The notes: a model not told the origin generated them from the letters alone. A DNA stretch of 64,000 nucleotides from Kroppenstedtia sanguinis (GCF_050433445.1 NZ_JBNPXF010000012.1:1-64000), one strand, 5' to 3'. Positions 50,141-59,429 are shown, numbered from the stretch's first letter. Made by a program: numbers and translations.

Positions 50141-51331
50141 ATGAGCGTACCCATCTACATAGGAAATGACCAAGGCTACTACGGAACCAAAGTTGTCAGC
50201 AGAAACGGCGACCAATTCCTCAAGATGTTCATCCGCAATATGGTCGTCCCCAACCGGGTGGGGGAAATCACCTATAACAATGATCCTCACAACATCATGT
50301 ACCGGGAACGAGAAGGAGATCAGGAATGGTTTGTCGGTAAACTGGCTATTGAACAGTCCGCGGACGATGAACTATTCGATTCTCATGAACGCCGCCTGTT
50401 CAGCCCCACTTGGTTCCGAGAAGAAGAATACATGATTATGTTCCGTGTAAGCACCGGTCTGATGCTACAAGGAACCGACTCTCCCGAACCGGTAGTTTCG
50501 ATCGCCTTACCTACAGACAGTTACATCGACTACAAAGAAGAATTGAAACGCCGTCTTGTCGGGAAGCACAGTTTTGAAGTGAAACAGGGAAACCTCCCCT
50601 ACCGTAAAATTGAATTTGAAATCAAGCGGGAAAATCTGTACGTGATCAGCCAACCGATGGCTACCCTTTTCCATATTGCACTGGACCGGGAAGGACAACT
50701 TTTGAATGAGGACTTGTTCATCCAAAAAGTAAGTATCAACGACCTGGGATTTGGAACTTCCGATGTGGAAACCCTTCATGGGGAGACCATCATCAAACGG
50801 CAAAGCTTCACTTCCCGTCATGCCATGATCAATGTATATCAACTTCTTTCTAAACGATTGACCGAGTTCTCACGGGAAGTGGACCCGGACAAACAAGGGA
50901 AAGAGTATCCGATCTGGAGTCTGAACCGGATTATCCGCTCTGGGGAAATCAGCTTTAAAGGCAAAGTTTACGATGTAAACGAAATTGTGAAAGGATGCAT
51001 CCAGGAAGTGGGGACCTCCCTGGTGGAGGAAGTATGGAATCGACTGGATTACGCCGATGACATCACATATATTATCCTGACCGGCGGCTCGTCCATTCCT
51101 TTCAAGCCCTATTACCGGGATCGATTCGGAGACAAACTGATCTTTGCCGAGGATTACGGTATCGATGCCCAGTTTGCCAACGCCTTCGGCTTGTGCAAAT
51201 TCACCCAATCCAAATCGAAAACCGTACCGTTGAAAACACAGCAGGAAGTAGCCGCCACCATTCAAGAAGAGTTTAACGTACCCAGTTCTGCGGAGAAACG
51301 GGTCGGACGAAAAGGACAAACTAAAAAATAA
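50141..51331 (+). CDS. Actin-like ParM-family ATPase next to parAB/noc
   Basis: 396 residues. Phosphate-1 IYIGNDQGYYGTKVVSRNGD (residues 5-24), phosphate-2 SINDLGFGTSDVETL (about 198-212) and adenosine motif YIILTGGSSIPFKPY (about 305-319) give a complete actin-type nucleotide site. Other parts (VSIALPTDSYIDYKEELKRR) fit plasmid ParM/Alp proteins. The tail after 365 is basic. Ribosome site AGGAGG and own promoter. It has no obvious ParR partner; the next gene on the strand is the 512-residue MnmG-like/disordered protein. The pair lies between rsmG and noc on the opposite strand to both, so it was inserted into a conserved gene order. Role may be origin positioning or cell shape; not known. 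Confidence 0.82.
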   Translation: MSVPIYIGNDQGYYGTKVVSRNGDQFLKMFIRNMVVPNRVGEITYNNDPHNIMYREREGDQEWFVGKLAIEQSADDELFDSHERRLFSPTWFREEEYMIMFRVSTGLMLQGTDSPEPVVSIALPTDSYIDYKEELKRRLVGKHSFEVKQGNLPYRKIEFEIKRENLYVISQPMATLFHIALDREGQLLNEDLFIQKVSINDLGFGTSDVETLHGETIIKRQSFTSRHAMINVYQLLSKRLTEFSREVDPDKQGKEYPIWSLNRIIRSGEISFKGKVYDVNEIVKGCIQEVGTSLVEEVWNRLDYADDITYIILTGGSSIPFKPYYRDRFGDKLIFAEDYGIDAQFANAFGLCKFTQSKSKTVPLKTQQEVAATIQEEFNVPSSAEKRVGRKGQTKK

Positions 51332-51359
51332 CTGCTGAAGCTTCATTCAATTCCGGGTA

Positions 51360-51390
51360 AATCCCCCAGGGTATGAAACCTTGGGGGATT
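51360..51390 (+). terminator. Hairpin after the actin-like gene
   Basis: AATCCCCCAGG and CCTTGGGGGATT pair as an 11-bp stem without a long T run; partial terminator or attenuator before the next gene. Confidence 0.5.
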
Positions 51391-51489
51391 CCGTAACCTC
51401 TTACCCAAAGGGCCGATGGACTGCAACCATTCCGCGGCAGCCGCAAAAACCCGAAAAATACTGAGGGGAATGAAAAGGAGGGGAAACCC

Positions 51490-53028
51490 ATGACTTATTC
51501 GGGAAAAGATTATGATGTGATTGTGATTGGTAAAGGGCATGCCGGAAAGGAAGCAGCCAAAAAAGCGGCCCGGATGGGGAAAACAGCTTTACTGCTCAAA
51601 TTGAATCCGGGTTCCATCGCCTCCGTCATGTGTAGCTCTTCTCAACAGGAATCACCGGGGGAGATTCCTTCCGGAATTCAAGCCCAACTCGTCAGCCTGG
51701 AAGATGAAAATAATTGGTCACAAAAATTGAAGTTTGAACCACTGGATTCCGATTCCCATCACTCGGTTTATATCTTGCAAGTCCCGGAAATAGATCCAGA
51801 GAAAAACCTCCTCTTCGGAGAGAGCCTTCCCAGCGAAGAAGAACCGACTCCAGCGGAGATCGAAGCGGAGCACATTCCCACTGAGCCCAGATCCACCCGA
51901 CAGAGCCTGGGATCTTTTGCGAAGACGGAAGAGATTGCAGAAAGCGCCCCGCCCTCTGATCATTCTCGGGATCGGGAAAGTATATCCCCCGATCCCGAGC
52001 CTGAACCACCAGAAGACACGGTCTTTCATCAGCGAGAGATTTACAACCGAAAACGTTTGTTGCACCGACAATCCCCTTCCGTGGGCCGAGGGCACCCGAC
52101 TGTCGAACCCTCAGGTCAGAAGGGAAAATCGAGGGAACCGGTTTTTCGGGAAAGGGAAAAGGATCTGAGGAAAAAATTGGTCCAGGATCGCCGCTCTTCC
52201 GTAGAACAGACACCTCCGAGACGGGAATCCCTTTCTTCCCCTCACATTCATGGGAAACCAACCAGAGAACCATCGGTAACGGAAGAGCGTTCTCTCCCGG
52301 ATGCAAAAGAATCTCATACCGAACCCTTTGCCCATACACAGAAATCCGGACAGCGCCCGGCTAAACGAACTTCTTCTTCCGTGATTCCCATGGATCAAGG
52401 GCGGATCAAGCATCGGAAAGCCAACCGTCCAAAGGAGCCCTTCCATTTAATCGACAAGGAGAAACGGACGCCACCGCCTGCGACAAACTCGGAACCTCCC
52501 TCCCCGGATTCTTCGCTAGTATGGGAGGAACGTAACCCTAAGCGGGAACAGGCCCTGACGTACGAACCTTTTCAGGAAATGAAGGAGAAGGGGCCCCTGT
52601 CTCGTCACCACATGAACCCGACCCGGGAAAAAAGCGGCCCCCGGCAGGAAGGCCCCTCCGTTTCTCCCACTCCAGGGCCATTGCAAAGTCCATCCCGGAA
52701 GCCTCCCTCCAATCCAAAACGGGAAGAGCCGGGGATGGTACCAAAACAACAGCGAGTGGCTTCCCCTCCTCCCCTACGGCGGGAAGAGCCAAATAAAGAG
52801 CAAAAGACGGCAAGCCACTTCCATCTCAATCAAGAGGCTGCCCGCAACGTATTGAAAAACTCCAATGAGGGCTTAAAAAAGGATGAACTCGATATCTCCG
52901 ATCCCTTCGGTGAATCTTATGACGAGCTCTTCACTCCCTTCTCTGGAAGCGACCCTCAGGACGTGCAATTGGAAAAACGAAAACTGGCCCTGCGTGGACT
53001 TCACAATTTGATCAATAACCTCGGTTAA
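51490..53028 (+). CDS. MnmG-like N-terminal nucleotide-binding loop fused to a long disordered protein, unknown
   Basis: 512 residues; ATG after AAAAGGAGGGG. Residues 7-50 (YDVIVIGKGHAGKEAAKKAA and onward ARMGKTALLLKL) match residues of the real MnmG encoded at 55848-53962 at about 25 of 44 positions, including the GxGxxG dinucleotide loop (GKGHAG), but the MnmG signature PCNPSIGGPAKG is replaced by MCSSSQQESPGE. The other FAD- and tRNA-binding parts of MnmG are absent. Residues 100-440 are rich in E, P, R, K and S with short recurring pieces (REPSV, REKSG, PKREEP). The C-terminal 60 residues look ordered and end RKLALRGLHNLINNLG. Not a tRNA-modifying enzyme. It may be an adaptor for the preceding actin-like protein; that is a guess from position. 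Confidence 0.8.
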   Translation: MTYSGKDYDVIVIGKGHAGKEAAKKAARMGKTALLLKLNPGSIASVMCSSSQQESPGEIPSGIQAQLVSLEDENNWSQKLKFEPLDSDSHHSVYILQVPEIDPEKNLLFGESLPSEEEPTPAEIEAEHIPTEPRSTRQSLGSFAKTEEIAESAPPSDHSRDRESISPDPEPEPPEDTVFHQREIYNRKRLLHRQSPSVGRGHPTVEPSGQKGKSREPVFREREKDLRKKLVQDRRSSVEQTPPRRESLSSPHIHGKPTREPSVTEERSLPDAKESHTEPFAHTQKSGQRPAKRTSSSVIPMDQGRIKHRKANRPKEPFHLIDKEKRTPPPATNSEPPSPDSSLVWEERNPKREQALTYEPFQEMKEKGPLSRHHMNPTREKSGPRQEGPSVSPTPGPLQSPSRKPPSNPKREEPGMVPKQQRVASPPPLRREEPNKEQKTASHFHLNQEAARNVLKNSNEGLKKDELDISDPFGESYDELFTPFSGSDPQDVQLEKRKLALRGLHNLINNLG

Positions 53029-53058
53029 AAAAGCAGCCTTGGCAACGGCTGCTTTTTC
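53027..53058. terminator. Bidirectional terminator
   Basis: AAAAAAGCAGCC-TTGGCAAC-GGCTGCTTTTT, right after the stop of the 512-residue protein. Confidence 0.85.
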
Positions 53059-53127
53059 CTTGCCAGGGTATGATCTCTCCCTCAAAACAAATGCCCCTTC
53101 GGAAACGATCCAAAGGGGCGAGAAAGA

Positions 53128-53182
53128 CTAGAAGCATTGTGATTTACATCTCTTTTGACGAACTTTTTCGCAACGTTTCTAG
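53128..53182. repeat. Family C mini-copy (55 bp)
   Basis: CTAGAAGCATTGTGATTTACATC and GAACTTTTTCGCAACGTTTCTAG, the two ends of the family C element with nearly all of its middle missing, forming one palindrome just after rsmG. Confidence 0.6.
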
Positions 53183-53186
53183 GTCT

Positions 53187-53915
53187 TTATGAGTGGTGCA
53201 ACGGTTTTCGGGCAGGGGTTCCCGCTGAACGGGGATAGGATTTGGGGGTGGGTCTCTCCTTCGCGACCACAATCAGATGCCGCTCTCCCATTTCTTCCGG
53301 CAGGGAGAGATAAATGGAATCAGGTGCTTTCCCTCCCAGTGTTCTCACTCCCGGACGCGCCTCTCTCATCTCTTCTTCCACATCGGCCCCCTTCCACGCC
53401 ACAAACCTTCCCCCCACCCGGACAAAGGGAAGACAGTATTCAGCCAACACATTTAATCTCGCCACAGCGCGGGCACTTGCTACATCAAAAGATTCCCGGA
53501 ACATGGGTTTGCGGGCCGCCTCTTCCGCCCTTCCGTGCACACACTCCACTCCGCTCAACCCCAGCTCCGCCACAGTTTCCTTCATAAAGGTGACACGCTT
53601 ATTCAAGGAATCCAACAAAACCAGCCGCAAGTGAGGATAAGCAATCTTGAGGGGAATCCCTGGAAAGCCAGCCCCGGTTCCCACATCGATCAAGGAATTC
53701 ACTTCAGCAAAGGAGAGATGTGAGGCCAGGGTGAGAGAATCAAAAAAATGCTTTACAAAGACTTCCTTCTCATCGGTAATCGCTGTCAGGTTCATCTTTT
53801 TATTGCCTTCCACCAACAGGTGGTAATAACGGTGAAAAAGGTCCAGCTGTTCTGTGCTCAGTTGCATCTGTAAACGTTCCTGGGCTGCTTCCTCCAGCCA
53901 TTCCCGATAATCCAT
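53187..53915 (-). CDS. rsmG: 16S rRNA guanine-527 N7-methyltransferase RsmG
   Basis: 242 residues. SAM-binding region LIDVGTGAGFPGIPLKIAYP and VLLDSLNKRVTFMKETVAEL; ESFDVASARAVARLNVLAEY is also characteristic. Methylates G527 of 16S rRNA; loss gives low-level streptomycin resistance. Part of the mnmE-mnmG-rsmG group. Ribosome site AAAGGAGAG just upstream. Confidence 0.97.
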   Translation of the reverse strand: MDYREWLEEAAQERLQMQLSTEQLDLFHRYYHLLVEGNKKMNLTAITDEKEVFVKHFFDSLTLASHLSFAEVNSLIDVGTGAGFPGIPLKIAYPHLRLVLLDSLNKRVTFMKETVAELGLSGVECVHGRAEEAARKPMFRESFDVASARAVARLNVLAEYCLPFVRVGGRFVAWKGADVEEEMREARPGVRTLGGKAPDSIYLSLPEEMGERHLIVVAKERPTPKSYPRSAGTPARKPLHHS

Positions 53916-53961
53916 GGGACTCTCCTTTCATCACCTGAAGGAGTTGTGATACAACAAATCC

Positions 53962-55848
53962 TCAACCGCCAACACGTGACTGCCGCCCCTGCTCCAGATA
54001 GATTAGTAAGATCGAAATATCTGATGGGTTGACTCCAGCGATCCGAGAGGCCTGGCCCAAGGACAAGGGGCGAACCCGGTTCAAATTCTCCTTCGCTTCC
54101 GAGGAAATACCATTCACCTGATCATAATCCACCCAGTCCGGAATCCGCTTGTTTTCCATCTTCCTCATTTTCTCCACCTGTTGCAGAGACTTTTTGATAT
54201 AACCCTCATACTTCAGCTGAATCTCCACCTGCTCTGCCACTTCCGGGGACACCGGCTCCTCCGGCGGGGATAGATGATGAATATGCTCTATTTTTACCTC
54301 CGGCCGTTTGATCAACTGGGACAACTCCACGGCATGGTTCAATTCACTGGAACCCACATCCCGGAGTAAGGCCTGTACCTCAGGAGTCGGCTTCAGAACC
54401 GTCTCTTGCAGGCGCTGGATCTCCCCTTCGATCGCCTCCCGCTTCTTGCAGAAGCGACGGTACCGCTCTTCAGGGATCAACCCCACTTCATAACCGAGAT
54501 CTGTCAGGCGGAGATCCCCATTATCATGGCGGAGCAACAGACGGTACTCCGCCCGGGAAGTGAGCAGACGATAGGGTTCATGTGTACCCTTGGTCACCAA
54601 GTCGTCGATCAGAACCCCAATGTAGGCTTGAGAACGTTCCAGAATGATCGGCTCTTCCCCCTGAACCTTCCGCGCAGCATTGATCCCGGCCATAATTCCC
54701 TGAGCTGCTGCTTCTTCATAGCCGGAGGTACCATTGATCTGACCTGCAGTAAACAGACGGGACACAGTCTTGGTTTCCAGACTGGGCCACAGTTGAGTAG
54801 GAACGATGGCATCATACTCAATCGCATACCCCGTCCGCATCATTTCTGCATTTTCCAAACCATCGATCGTCTGGAGAAGCGGTTGCTGAATCTCCTCTGG
54901 CAAACTGGTGGAAAGGCCTTGAACATACATCTCCAGAGTTTCCCGACCCTCCGGCTCCAAAAAAATCTGATGTCTGCTTTTATCAGCGAACCGAACGATC
55001 TTATCCTCGATTGAAGGACAATAGCGAGGCCCCTGACCTTCAATCACACCTGAGTACATCGGCGCCCGATGGAGATTTTCCCGGATATACTGATGGGTTT
55101 TTTCATTGGTGTAAGTAAGCCAGCAAGGCAATTGATCTGTCGTCGTCTCCGTAGTTTCATATGAAAAAGCCCTTGGCTCCTCATCTCCAGGCTGAATCTC
55201 CATTTTATCCGTATTCACAGTCAACTTGTTGACCCGGGGCGGTGTCCCTGTCTTGAAACGCACCGTTTCGAAGCCCAGTTCCTGCAGATGATAGGCTAGA
55301 TTAATCGAGGGTTGCTGATTATTCGGTCCACTTTCATATGTCAGATCTCCAATAATGATTTTGCCCCGCAGGTAAGTGCCTGTAGTTAAGACCACACTCT
55401 TCGCATAATACTTTGCTCCCGTCCGGGTGACCACGCCATGACAAACCCCGTCTTCCACCAATAGGCGCTCCACCATGTTTTGATGAAGCAGCAGATTCGG
55501 CTCGCTCTCCAGAGCCTTTTTCATCTCCTGTTGGTACAACACCTTATCCGCTTGTGCCCGAAGTGCATAAACCGCAGGCCCTTTCCCTGTGTTCAACATC
55601 CGCATCTGGATATGGGTTTTGTCGATATTTCTCCCCATCTCTCCGCCCAAAGCGTCCACTTCGCGCACGACATGCCCTTTGGCCGGGCCACCGATGGATG
55701 GATTGCAGGGCATATAAGCGATCGTATCCAAACTCAAGGTGAGCAGAAGCGTGGAACACCCCATCCGGGCAGCAGCCAAAGCTGCCTCACATCCGGCATG
55801 ACCTGCTCCGATCACCACGACATCAAATTCATCTCCGGAAGTTGGCAC
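53962..55848 (-). CDS. mnmG: tRNA uridine-5-carboxymethylaminomethyl modification enzyme MnmG (GidA)
   Basis: 628 residues, the same length as Bacillus MnmG, from the GTG at 55848 (AAAGGGGGGAT upstream); the longer frame to 55902 lacks support. FAD-binding VVVIGAGHAGCEAALAAARM, MPCNPSIGGPAKGHVVREVD, the second signature TGTYLRGKIIIGDLTYESGP and a C-terminal tRNA-binding domain with LNRVRPLSLGQASRIAGVNP. Works with MnmE to modify the wobble uridine of several tRNAs, using FAD, folate and GTP hydrolysis. Confidence 0.98.
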   Translation of the reverse strand: MPTSGDEFDVVVIGAGHAGCEAALAAARMGCSTLLLTLSLDTIAYMPCNPSIGGPAKGHVVREVDALGGEMGRNIDKTHIQMRMLNTGKGPAVYALRAQADKVLYQQEMKKALESEPNLLLHQNMVERLLVEDGVCHGVVTRTGAKYYAKSVVLTTGTYLRGKIIIGDLTYESGPNNQQPSINLAYHLQELGFETVRFKTGTPPRVNKLTVNTDKMEIQPGDEEPRAFSYETTETTTDQLPCWLTYTNEKTHQYIRENLHRAPMYSGVIEGQGPRYCPSIEDKIVRFADKSRHQIFLEPEGRETLEMYVQGLSTSLPEEIQQPLLQTIDGLENAEMMRTGYAIEYDAIVPTQLWPSLETKTVSRLFTAGQINGTSGYEEAAAQGIMAGINAARKVQGEEPIILERSQAYIGVLIDDLVTKGTHEPYRLLTSRAEYRLLLRHDNGDLRLTDLGYEVGLIPEERYRRFCKKREAIEGEIQRLQETVLKPTPEVQALLRDVGSSELNHAVELSQLIKRPEVKIEHIHHLSPPEEPVSPEVAEQVEIQLKYEGYIKKSLQQVEKMRKMENKRIPDWVDYDQVNGISSEAKENLNRVRPLSLGQASRIAGVNPSDISILLIYLEQGRQSRVGG

Positions 55849-55864
55849 GAGTATCCCCCCTTTG

Positions 55865-57241
55865 TTATTTTCCCAAACAGAACTGGGAAAAGATCTGGTC
55901 AATCAGATCCTCAGCCACAGCATCTCCCATAATCTCGCCCAGGGATTGCCAAGCGTTTTTTAGATCAATCTCCACCATATCCAACGGAATCCCCGCCTCA
56001 ATCCCTTCGATGGCATCCCGGACCTGCTGTGCAGCTTGTTTCAGCAGACTGATATGGCGCGCATTACTGACATAGGTAGCATCGGCAGCGACGGCCTTTC
56101 CACCCAGGAACAGGTCCACGATCGCCTTTTCCAGTGGATCGATCCCCTGTTCATGGATCATCGAAGTGGTGATGAGAGGCGCTTCCCCAATCAGATCACG
56201 CACCTCTTGCAGATCGAGGCGCTGTGGCAGATCCATCTTGTTCACAACCACAATCACAGTCTGGTTGCGGACGATTTGCAACAGTTTCCTGTCATCCTCC
56301 GCCAGGGAATCCCCATGATTCAGAAGCAGAAGGATCAAATCCGCTCCTTCCAGTGCTTGGTGAGAGCGTTCCACCCCGATCCGTTCCACCACATCCTCCG
56401 TCTCCCGGATCCCCGCTGTATCTACCAAACGCAAGGGAATCCCCCGCACATTGACATATTCCTCGATCACATCCCGGGTCGTTCCGGGGATATCGGTGAC
56501 AATCGCCTTGTTTTCCCTGGCCAGAGCATTTAGGAGAGAGGATTTTCCCACATTGGGACGGCCGACAATCACCGTTTCAATCCCTTCCCGATAGATTTTT
56601 CCCTGGCGAGCAGTCTGAAGAAGATGGCGGATTCTCTCTTCAATCCCCCGGGATTTTTTCAGCATGATTTCCCCGGTCAGCTGTTCCGCATCATATTCCG
56701 GATAATCCACATTGACCGCCAAATGAGCCAGGGTTTCAAGAATTTCCCCCCGCAATTCTTGCAGCAGGTGGGACAGCTTCCCCTCCGCCTGCTGCATCGC
56801 CACCCGAGCCGCCCGGTCCGTCTTGGAGCGAATCAGGTCGATAACGGCCTCCGCCTGAGAGAGGTCGATCCGTCCGTTCAAAAAAGCCCGTTTGGTGAAC
56901 TCTCCAGGTTCCGCCAACCGTGCGCCGGCGGATAAGACTTCCTCCAGTACAGCCTGTACTGGAACCATTCCCCCGTGACAACTGATCTCCACCACATCTT
57001 CCCTAGTAAACGTCCGGGGAGATCGCATCACCGTCACCAGTACCTCATCGATGGGATTTCCTTGCTCAGAGTTTACAATCCTCCCATAATGGACGGTATG
57101 ACTCTCCGCTTCCTTCAATGGTTTTTTCCCTCTGTATATGCGATCGGCCACTCGGATCGCTTCCGGACCGCTCACCCGGATGACCGCGATTCCCGCTTCA
57201 CCCACGGGAGTTGAGATGGCTGCAATCGTATCGGTCTCCAT
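55865..57241 (-). CDS. mnmE: tRNA modification GTPase MnmE (TrmE)
   Basis: 458 residues from the ATG at 57241 (GAGGGGGGG upstream). N-terminal formyl-THF binding domain (METDTIAAISTPVGEAGIAV), helical domain, G domain with VIVGRPNVGKSSLLNALARE, DTAG in LVDTAGIRETED and NKMD, and the C-terminal FCLGK needed for the chemistry. Partner of MnmG; 17 bases separate the two. The frame continues to 57361 without a ribosome site. Confidence 0.98.
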   Translation of the reverse strand: METDTIAAISTPVGEAGIAVIRVSGPEAIRVADRIYRGKKPLKEAESHTVHYGRIVNSEQGNPIDEVLVTVMRSPRTFTREDVVEISCHGGMVPVQAVLEEVLSAGARLAEPGEFTKRAFLNGRIDLSQAEAVIDLIRSKTDRAARVAMQQAEGKLSHLLQELRGEILETLAHLAVNVDYPEYDAEQLTGEIMLKKSRGIEERIRHLLQTARQGKIYREGIETVIVGRPNVGKSSLLNALARENKAIVTDIPGTTRDVIEEYVNVRGIPLRLVDTAGIRETEDVVERIGVERSHQALEGADLILLLLNHGDSLAEDDRKLLQIVRNQTVIVVVNKMDLPQRLDLQEVRDLIGEAPLITTSMIHEQGIDPLEKAIVDLFLGGKAVAADATYVSNARHISLLKQAAQQVRDAIEGIEAGIPLDMVEIDLKNAWQSLGEIMGDAVAEDLIDQIFSQFCLGK

Positions 57242-57332
57242 CCCATTCCCCCCCTCAAATATTCCTTCACATAGGTTCCGATCTTTAATCATAGCATACG
57301 ATAAATGGGAAAAAAACAACCCCTGGCAATGC

Positions 57333-57358
57333 AAAAAAACTCCCCAGATTGGAGAGTC
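57333..57358 (-). terminator. Terminator between jag and mnmE
   Basis: Minus strand ACTCTCC-AATCT-GGGGAGT followed by TTTTTTT, 26 bases after the jag stop. Confidence 0.7.
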
Positions 57359-57383
57359 CACATAAACCCGTAACGGGAATCGA

Positions 57384-58016
57384 TCAACGGTCGGTTTTGG
57401 GTGCGATCACCACATGACGATGAGGGTCCTCCCCCTCACTGTAGGTCACCACTGTCGGGTGCTTCTGCTGAATTCGGGTATGGATCACTTTTCGTTCCAG
57501 TGGATTCATTGGCTCCAAAGATAGAGATCCTTGGGTGGTCTTCACCTTCTCAGCGATTCGGTCAGCCAGCCCCATCAAGGTTTGCCGCCGCCGCTCCCGA
57601 TATCCCTGTGCATCCAGTACGATCCGAGTGTAAGGCCCGGTATTCCGGTTGGCGGCTACATTGACCAAATACTGCAGAGCATCCAAGGTTTGACCCCGTC
57701 GACCAATCAGCATACCTAGATTTTCTCCAGAAAAGAGGATCCAAGTATGTTCTGGCTCCTCTTTTACTTCCATATGCACCGATTTCAATTCCATCTGATC
57801 CAAAACCCTGCGCAAAAAGGAAAGCCCTCGATCCAAGGGAGTGCAGATCCACTCCACTTCCACCTTGGCTTCCCGGCTGCCGATCCAACCCAGAAATCCC
57901 CGGTTCGCCTCTTCCAGGACGGAGACCTTCACCTGGTCCCGGTTGGCACCCAATCGTCTAAGGGCCTCCTCTGTCGCAGCTTCCACCGTTTTTCCCGTTA
58001 CGGTCAGTTTTTTCAA
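57384..58016 (-). CDS. jag: RNA-binding protein Jag/KhpB (EloR)
   Basis: 210 residues. Jag N-terminal domain (MKKLTVTGKTVEAATEEALR), KH domain with the GxxG loop MLIGRRGQTLDALQYLVNVA and R3H domain (NPLERKVIHTRIQQKHPTVV). RNA-binding protein that with KhpA regulates cell elongation and peptidoglycan synthesis in Gram-positives. Overlaps yidC by 4 bases, as in Bacillus (spoIIIJ-jag). Confidence 0.95.
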   Translation of the reverse strand: MKKLTVTGKTVEAATEEALRRLGANRDQVKVSVLEEANRGFLGWIGSREAKVEVEWICTPLDRGLSFLRRVLDQMELKSVHMEVKEEPEHTWILFSGENLGMLIGRRGQTLDALQYLVNVAANRNTGPYTRIVLDAQGYRERRRQTLMGLADRIAEKVKTTQGSLSLEPMNPLERKVIHTRIQQKHPTVVTYSEGEDPHRHVVIAPKTDR

Positions 58017-58771
58017 CGGGCTGCACCCTCCCGCTTGGCTTTGTTCGGTTTATATTTATCCCCGATGAAGTAATACTGAACCATCGTGAACAAGTTGCTA
58101 TAGATCCAGTACAGAGGCAGAGCCGCCGGAAATTGGAAAGCCAGTATGAAGATCATGATCGGCATGATAAACAGAAAAACTCTCTGCTGCGGATTGTCAC
58201 TCATGCCCATGACTACTGACTGCAAATAAGTGGTCAAAGCGGCCAACAAAGGCAAGATATAATAAGGATCTTGCTCCCCCAATTGCATCCACAGGAAACT
58301 GGACTTGGCAATCGTCTCATCCCGCATGATCGCTTGGTAAAAGGCGATCAGGATCGGGAACTGGATCAACATCGGCAGACACCCGGCCATGGGATTTACA
58401 TTATGCTTTTGGAAGAGCTTCATCGTCTCTTCCTGCAATTTCTGTTGGTTGTTCTTGTACTTCTCTTGAAGCTTCTGCATCTTCGGTTGCAATTCCTGCA
58501 TCGCTCGGGAACTTTTCATCTGTTTCAAGGTGAGGGGAAGCACAATCAACCGGATCAGGATCGTGGCCGCCAAAATGGCCAATCCCCAGCTTCCCAGTAC
58601 ATCATTGAAGAATCCCAGCAACTGTTGCAAGGGATAGACAAAATATTTTCCCCAAAAGCCGGCGGTTTCCGGATCGATGGGCTTCATCTGGTCCGGGTTA
58701 GGACTACAACCGCCCAGGACGAAAATGGCTACGATCAGGGTTAGAACCAGTATCAGGCGTCCTCTGCGCAA
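58013..58771 (-). CDS. yidC: Membrane protein insertase YidC (SpoIIIJ/MisCA)
   Basis: 252 residues from the TTG at 58771 (GAAGGAGGAG upstream). Lipoprotein signal ending LGGC, then five membrane segments with WGLAILAATILIRLIVLPLT (the hydrophilic-groove arginine), and MLIQFPILIAFYQAIMRDET, KSSFLWMQLGEQDPYYILPL. Inserts proteins alone or with SecYEG; in sporulating relatives it is needed in the forespore with SpoIIIAE. Followed by jag. Confidence 0.97.
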   Translation of the reverse strand: MRRGRLILVLTLIVAIFVLGGCSPNPDQMKPIDPETAGFWGKYFVYPLQQLLGFFNDVLGSWGLAILAATILIRLIVLPLTLKQMKSSRAMQELQPKMQKLQEKYKNNQQKLQEETMKLFQKHNVNPMAGCLPMLIQFPILIAFYQAIMRDETIAKSSFLWMQLGEQDPYYILPLLAALTTYLQSVVMGMSDNPQQRVFLFIMPIMIFILAFQFPAALPLYWIYSNLFTMVQYYFIGDKYKPNKAKREGAAR

Positions 58772-58791
58772 GAAAGACTCCTCCTTCAAAA

Positions 58792-59046
58792 TCAACCGAT
58801 AAGAAAATAGATCCAACTGGTTAAAATCGCGATCATACAGGGAACCGGGTCAAATCCCCCCGGATGAAAAGGATGGCATTTGGCAATTCGTTTCAGAGTC
58901 AGCCATCCACCTCGAAGAACACCGTATCGCGAGATGGCGACATAGCCGTAATGGGAACAAGTAGGTACGAAACGGCAGGTAGGAGGGGTCAAGGGGGATA
59001 TAAAACGTTGATAAAATCGAATCAGAACAAGAGCTGCCGCTTTCAT
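58792..59046 (-). CDS. yidD: Membrane protein insertion efficiency factor YidD
   Basis: 84 residues. Signature CRFVPTCSHYGYVAISRYGV and KCHPFHPGGFDPVP. One amphipathic/membrane helix. Assists YidC-dependent insertion. Lies between rnpA (4-base overlap) and yidC in the conserved rpmH-rnpA-yidD-yidC-jag order. Confidence 0.96.
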   Translation of the reverse strand: MKAAALVLIRFYQRFISPLTPPTCRFVPTCSHYGYVAISRYGVLRGGWLTLKRIAKCHPFHPGGFDPVPCMIAILTSWIYFLIG

Positions 59047-59429
59047 ACAGACCCTCCTGAATCACGGGGAGATTTAGGTGATTCGGGTTCTTTCACAAAG
59101 AGTCCGGCCTTGTTCATCAAATGAACCAAGCTGGACTTCATCTGGTGAAAATCCATATCTGCGGCGGGCTTGCGCGCAATCAAGATCAAGTCGGTATCCG
59201 GGGGAAGGGAGTCCACCCAGCGCCTAGTAATCTCTTTTACCAATCGTTTAATTCGATTACGAGTCACCGCATTTCCCACTTTGCGGCTGACAGAGATCCC
59301 GATCCGAACCGGCCCCTTCTCTTTACGAACCGATCGATACACCACAAACTGGCGATTGGCCACCGATGTCCCTTTACGAAAGGTTCGCCGAAAATCACCT
59401 CGGTATCTCAGGCGGTATCTCTTCTGCAA
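59043..59429 (-). CDS. rnpA: Ribonuclease P protein component
   Basis: 128 residues, TTG start with AAGGATG upstream. Opens QKRYRLRYRGDFRRTFRKGT and has the RNR motif in VGNAVTRNRIKRLVKEITRR. Basic protein cofactor of RNase P that matures tRNA 5' ends. Overlaps yidD by 4 bases. Confidence 0.97.
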   Translation of the reverse strand: MQKRYRLRYRGDFRRTFRKGTSVANRQFVVYRSVRKEKGPVRIGISVSRKVGNAVTRNRIKRLVKEITRRWVDSLPPDTDLILIARKPAADMDFHQMKSSLVHLMNKAGLFVKEPESPKSPRDSGGSV

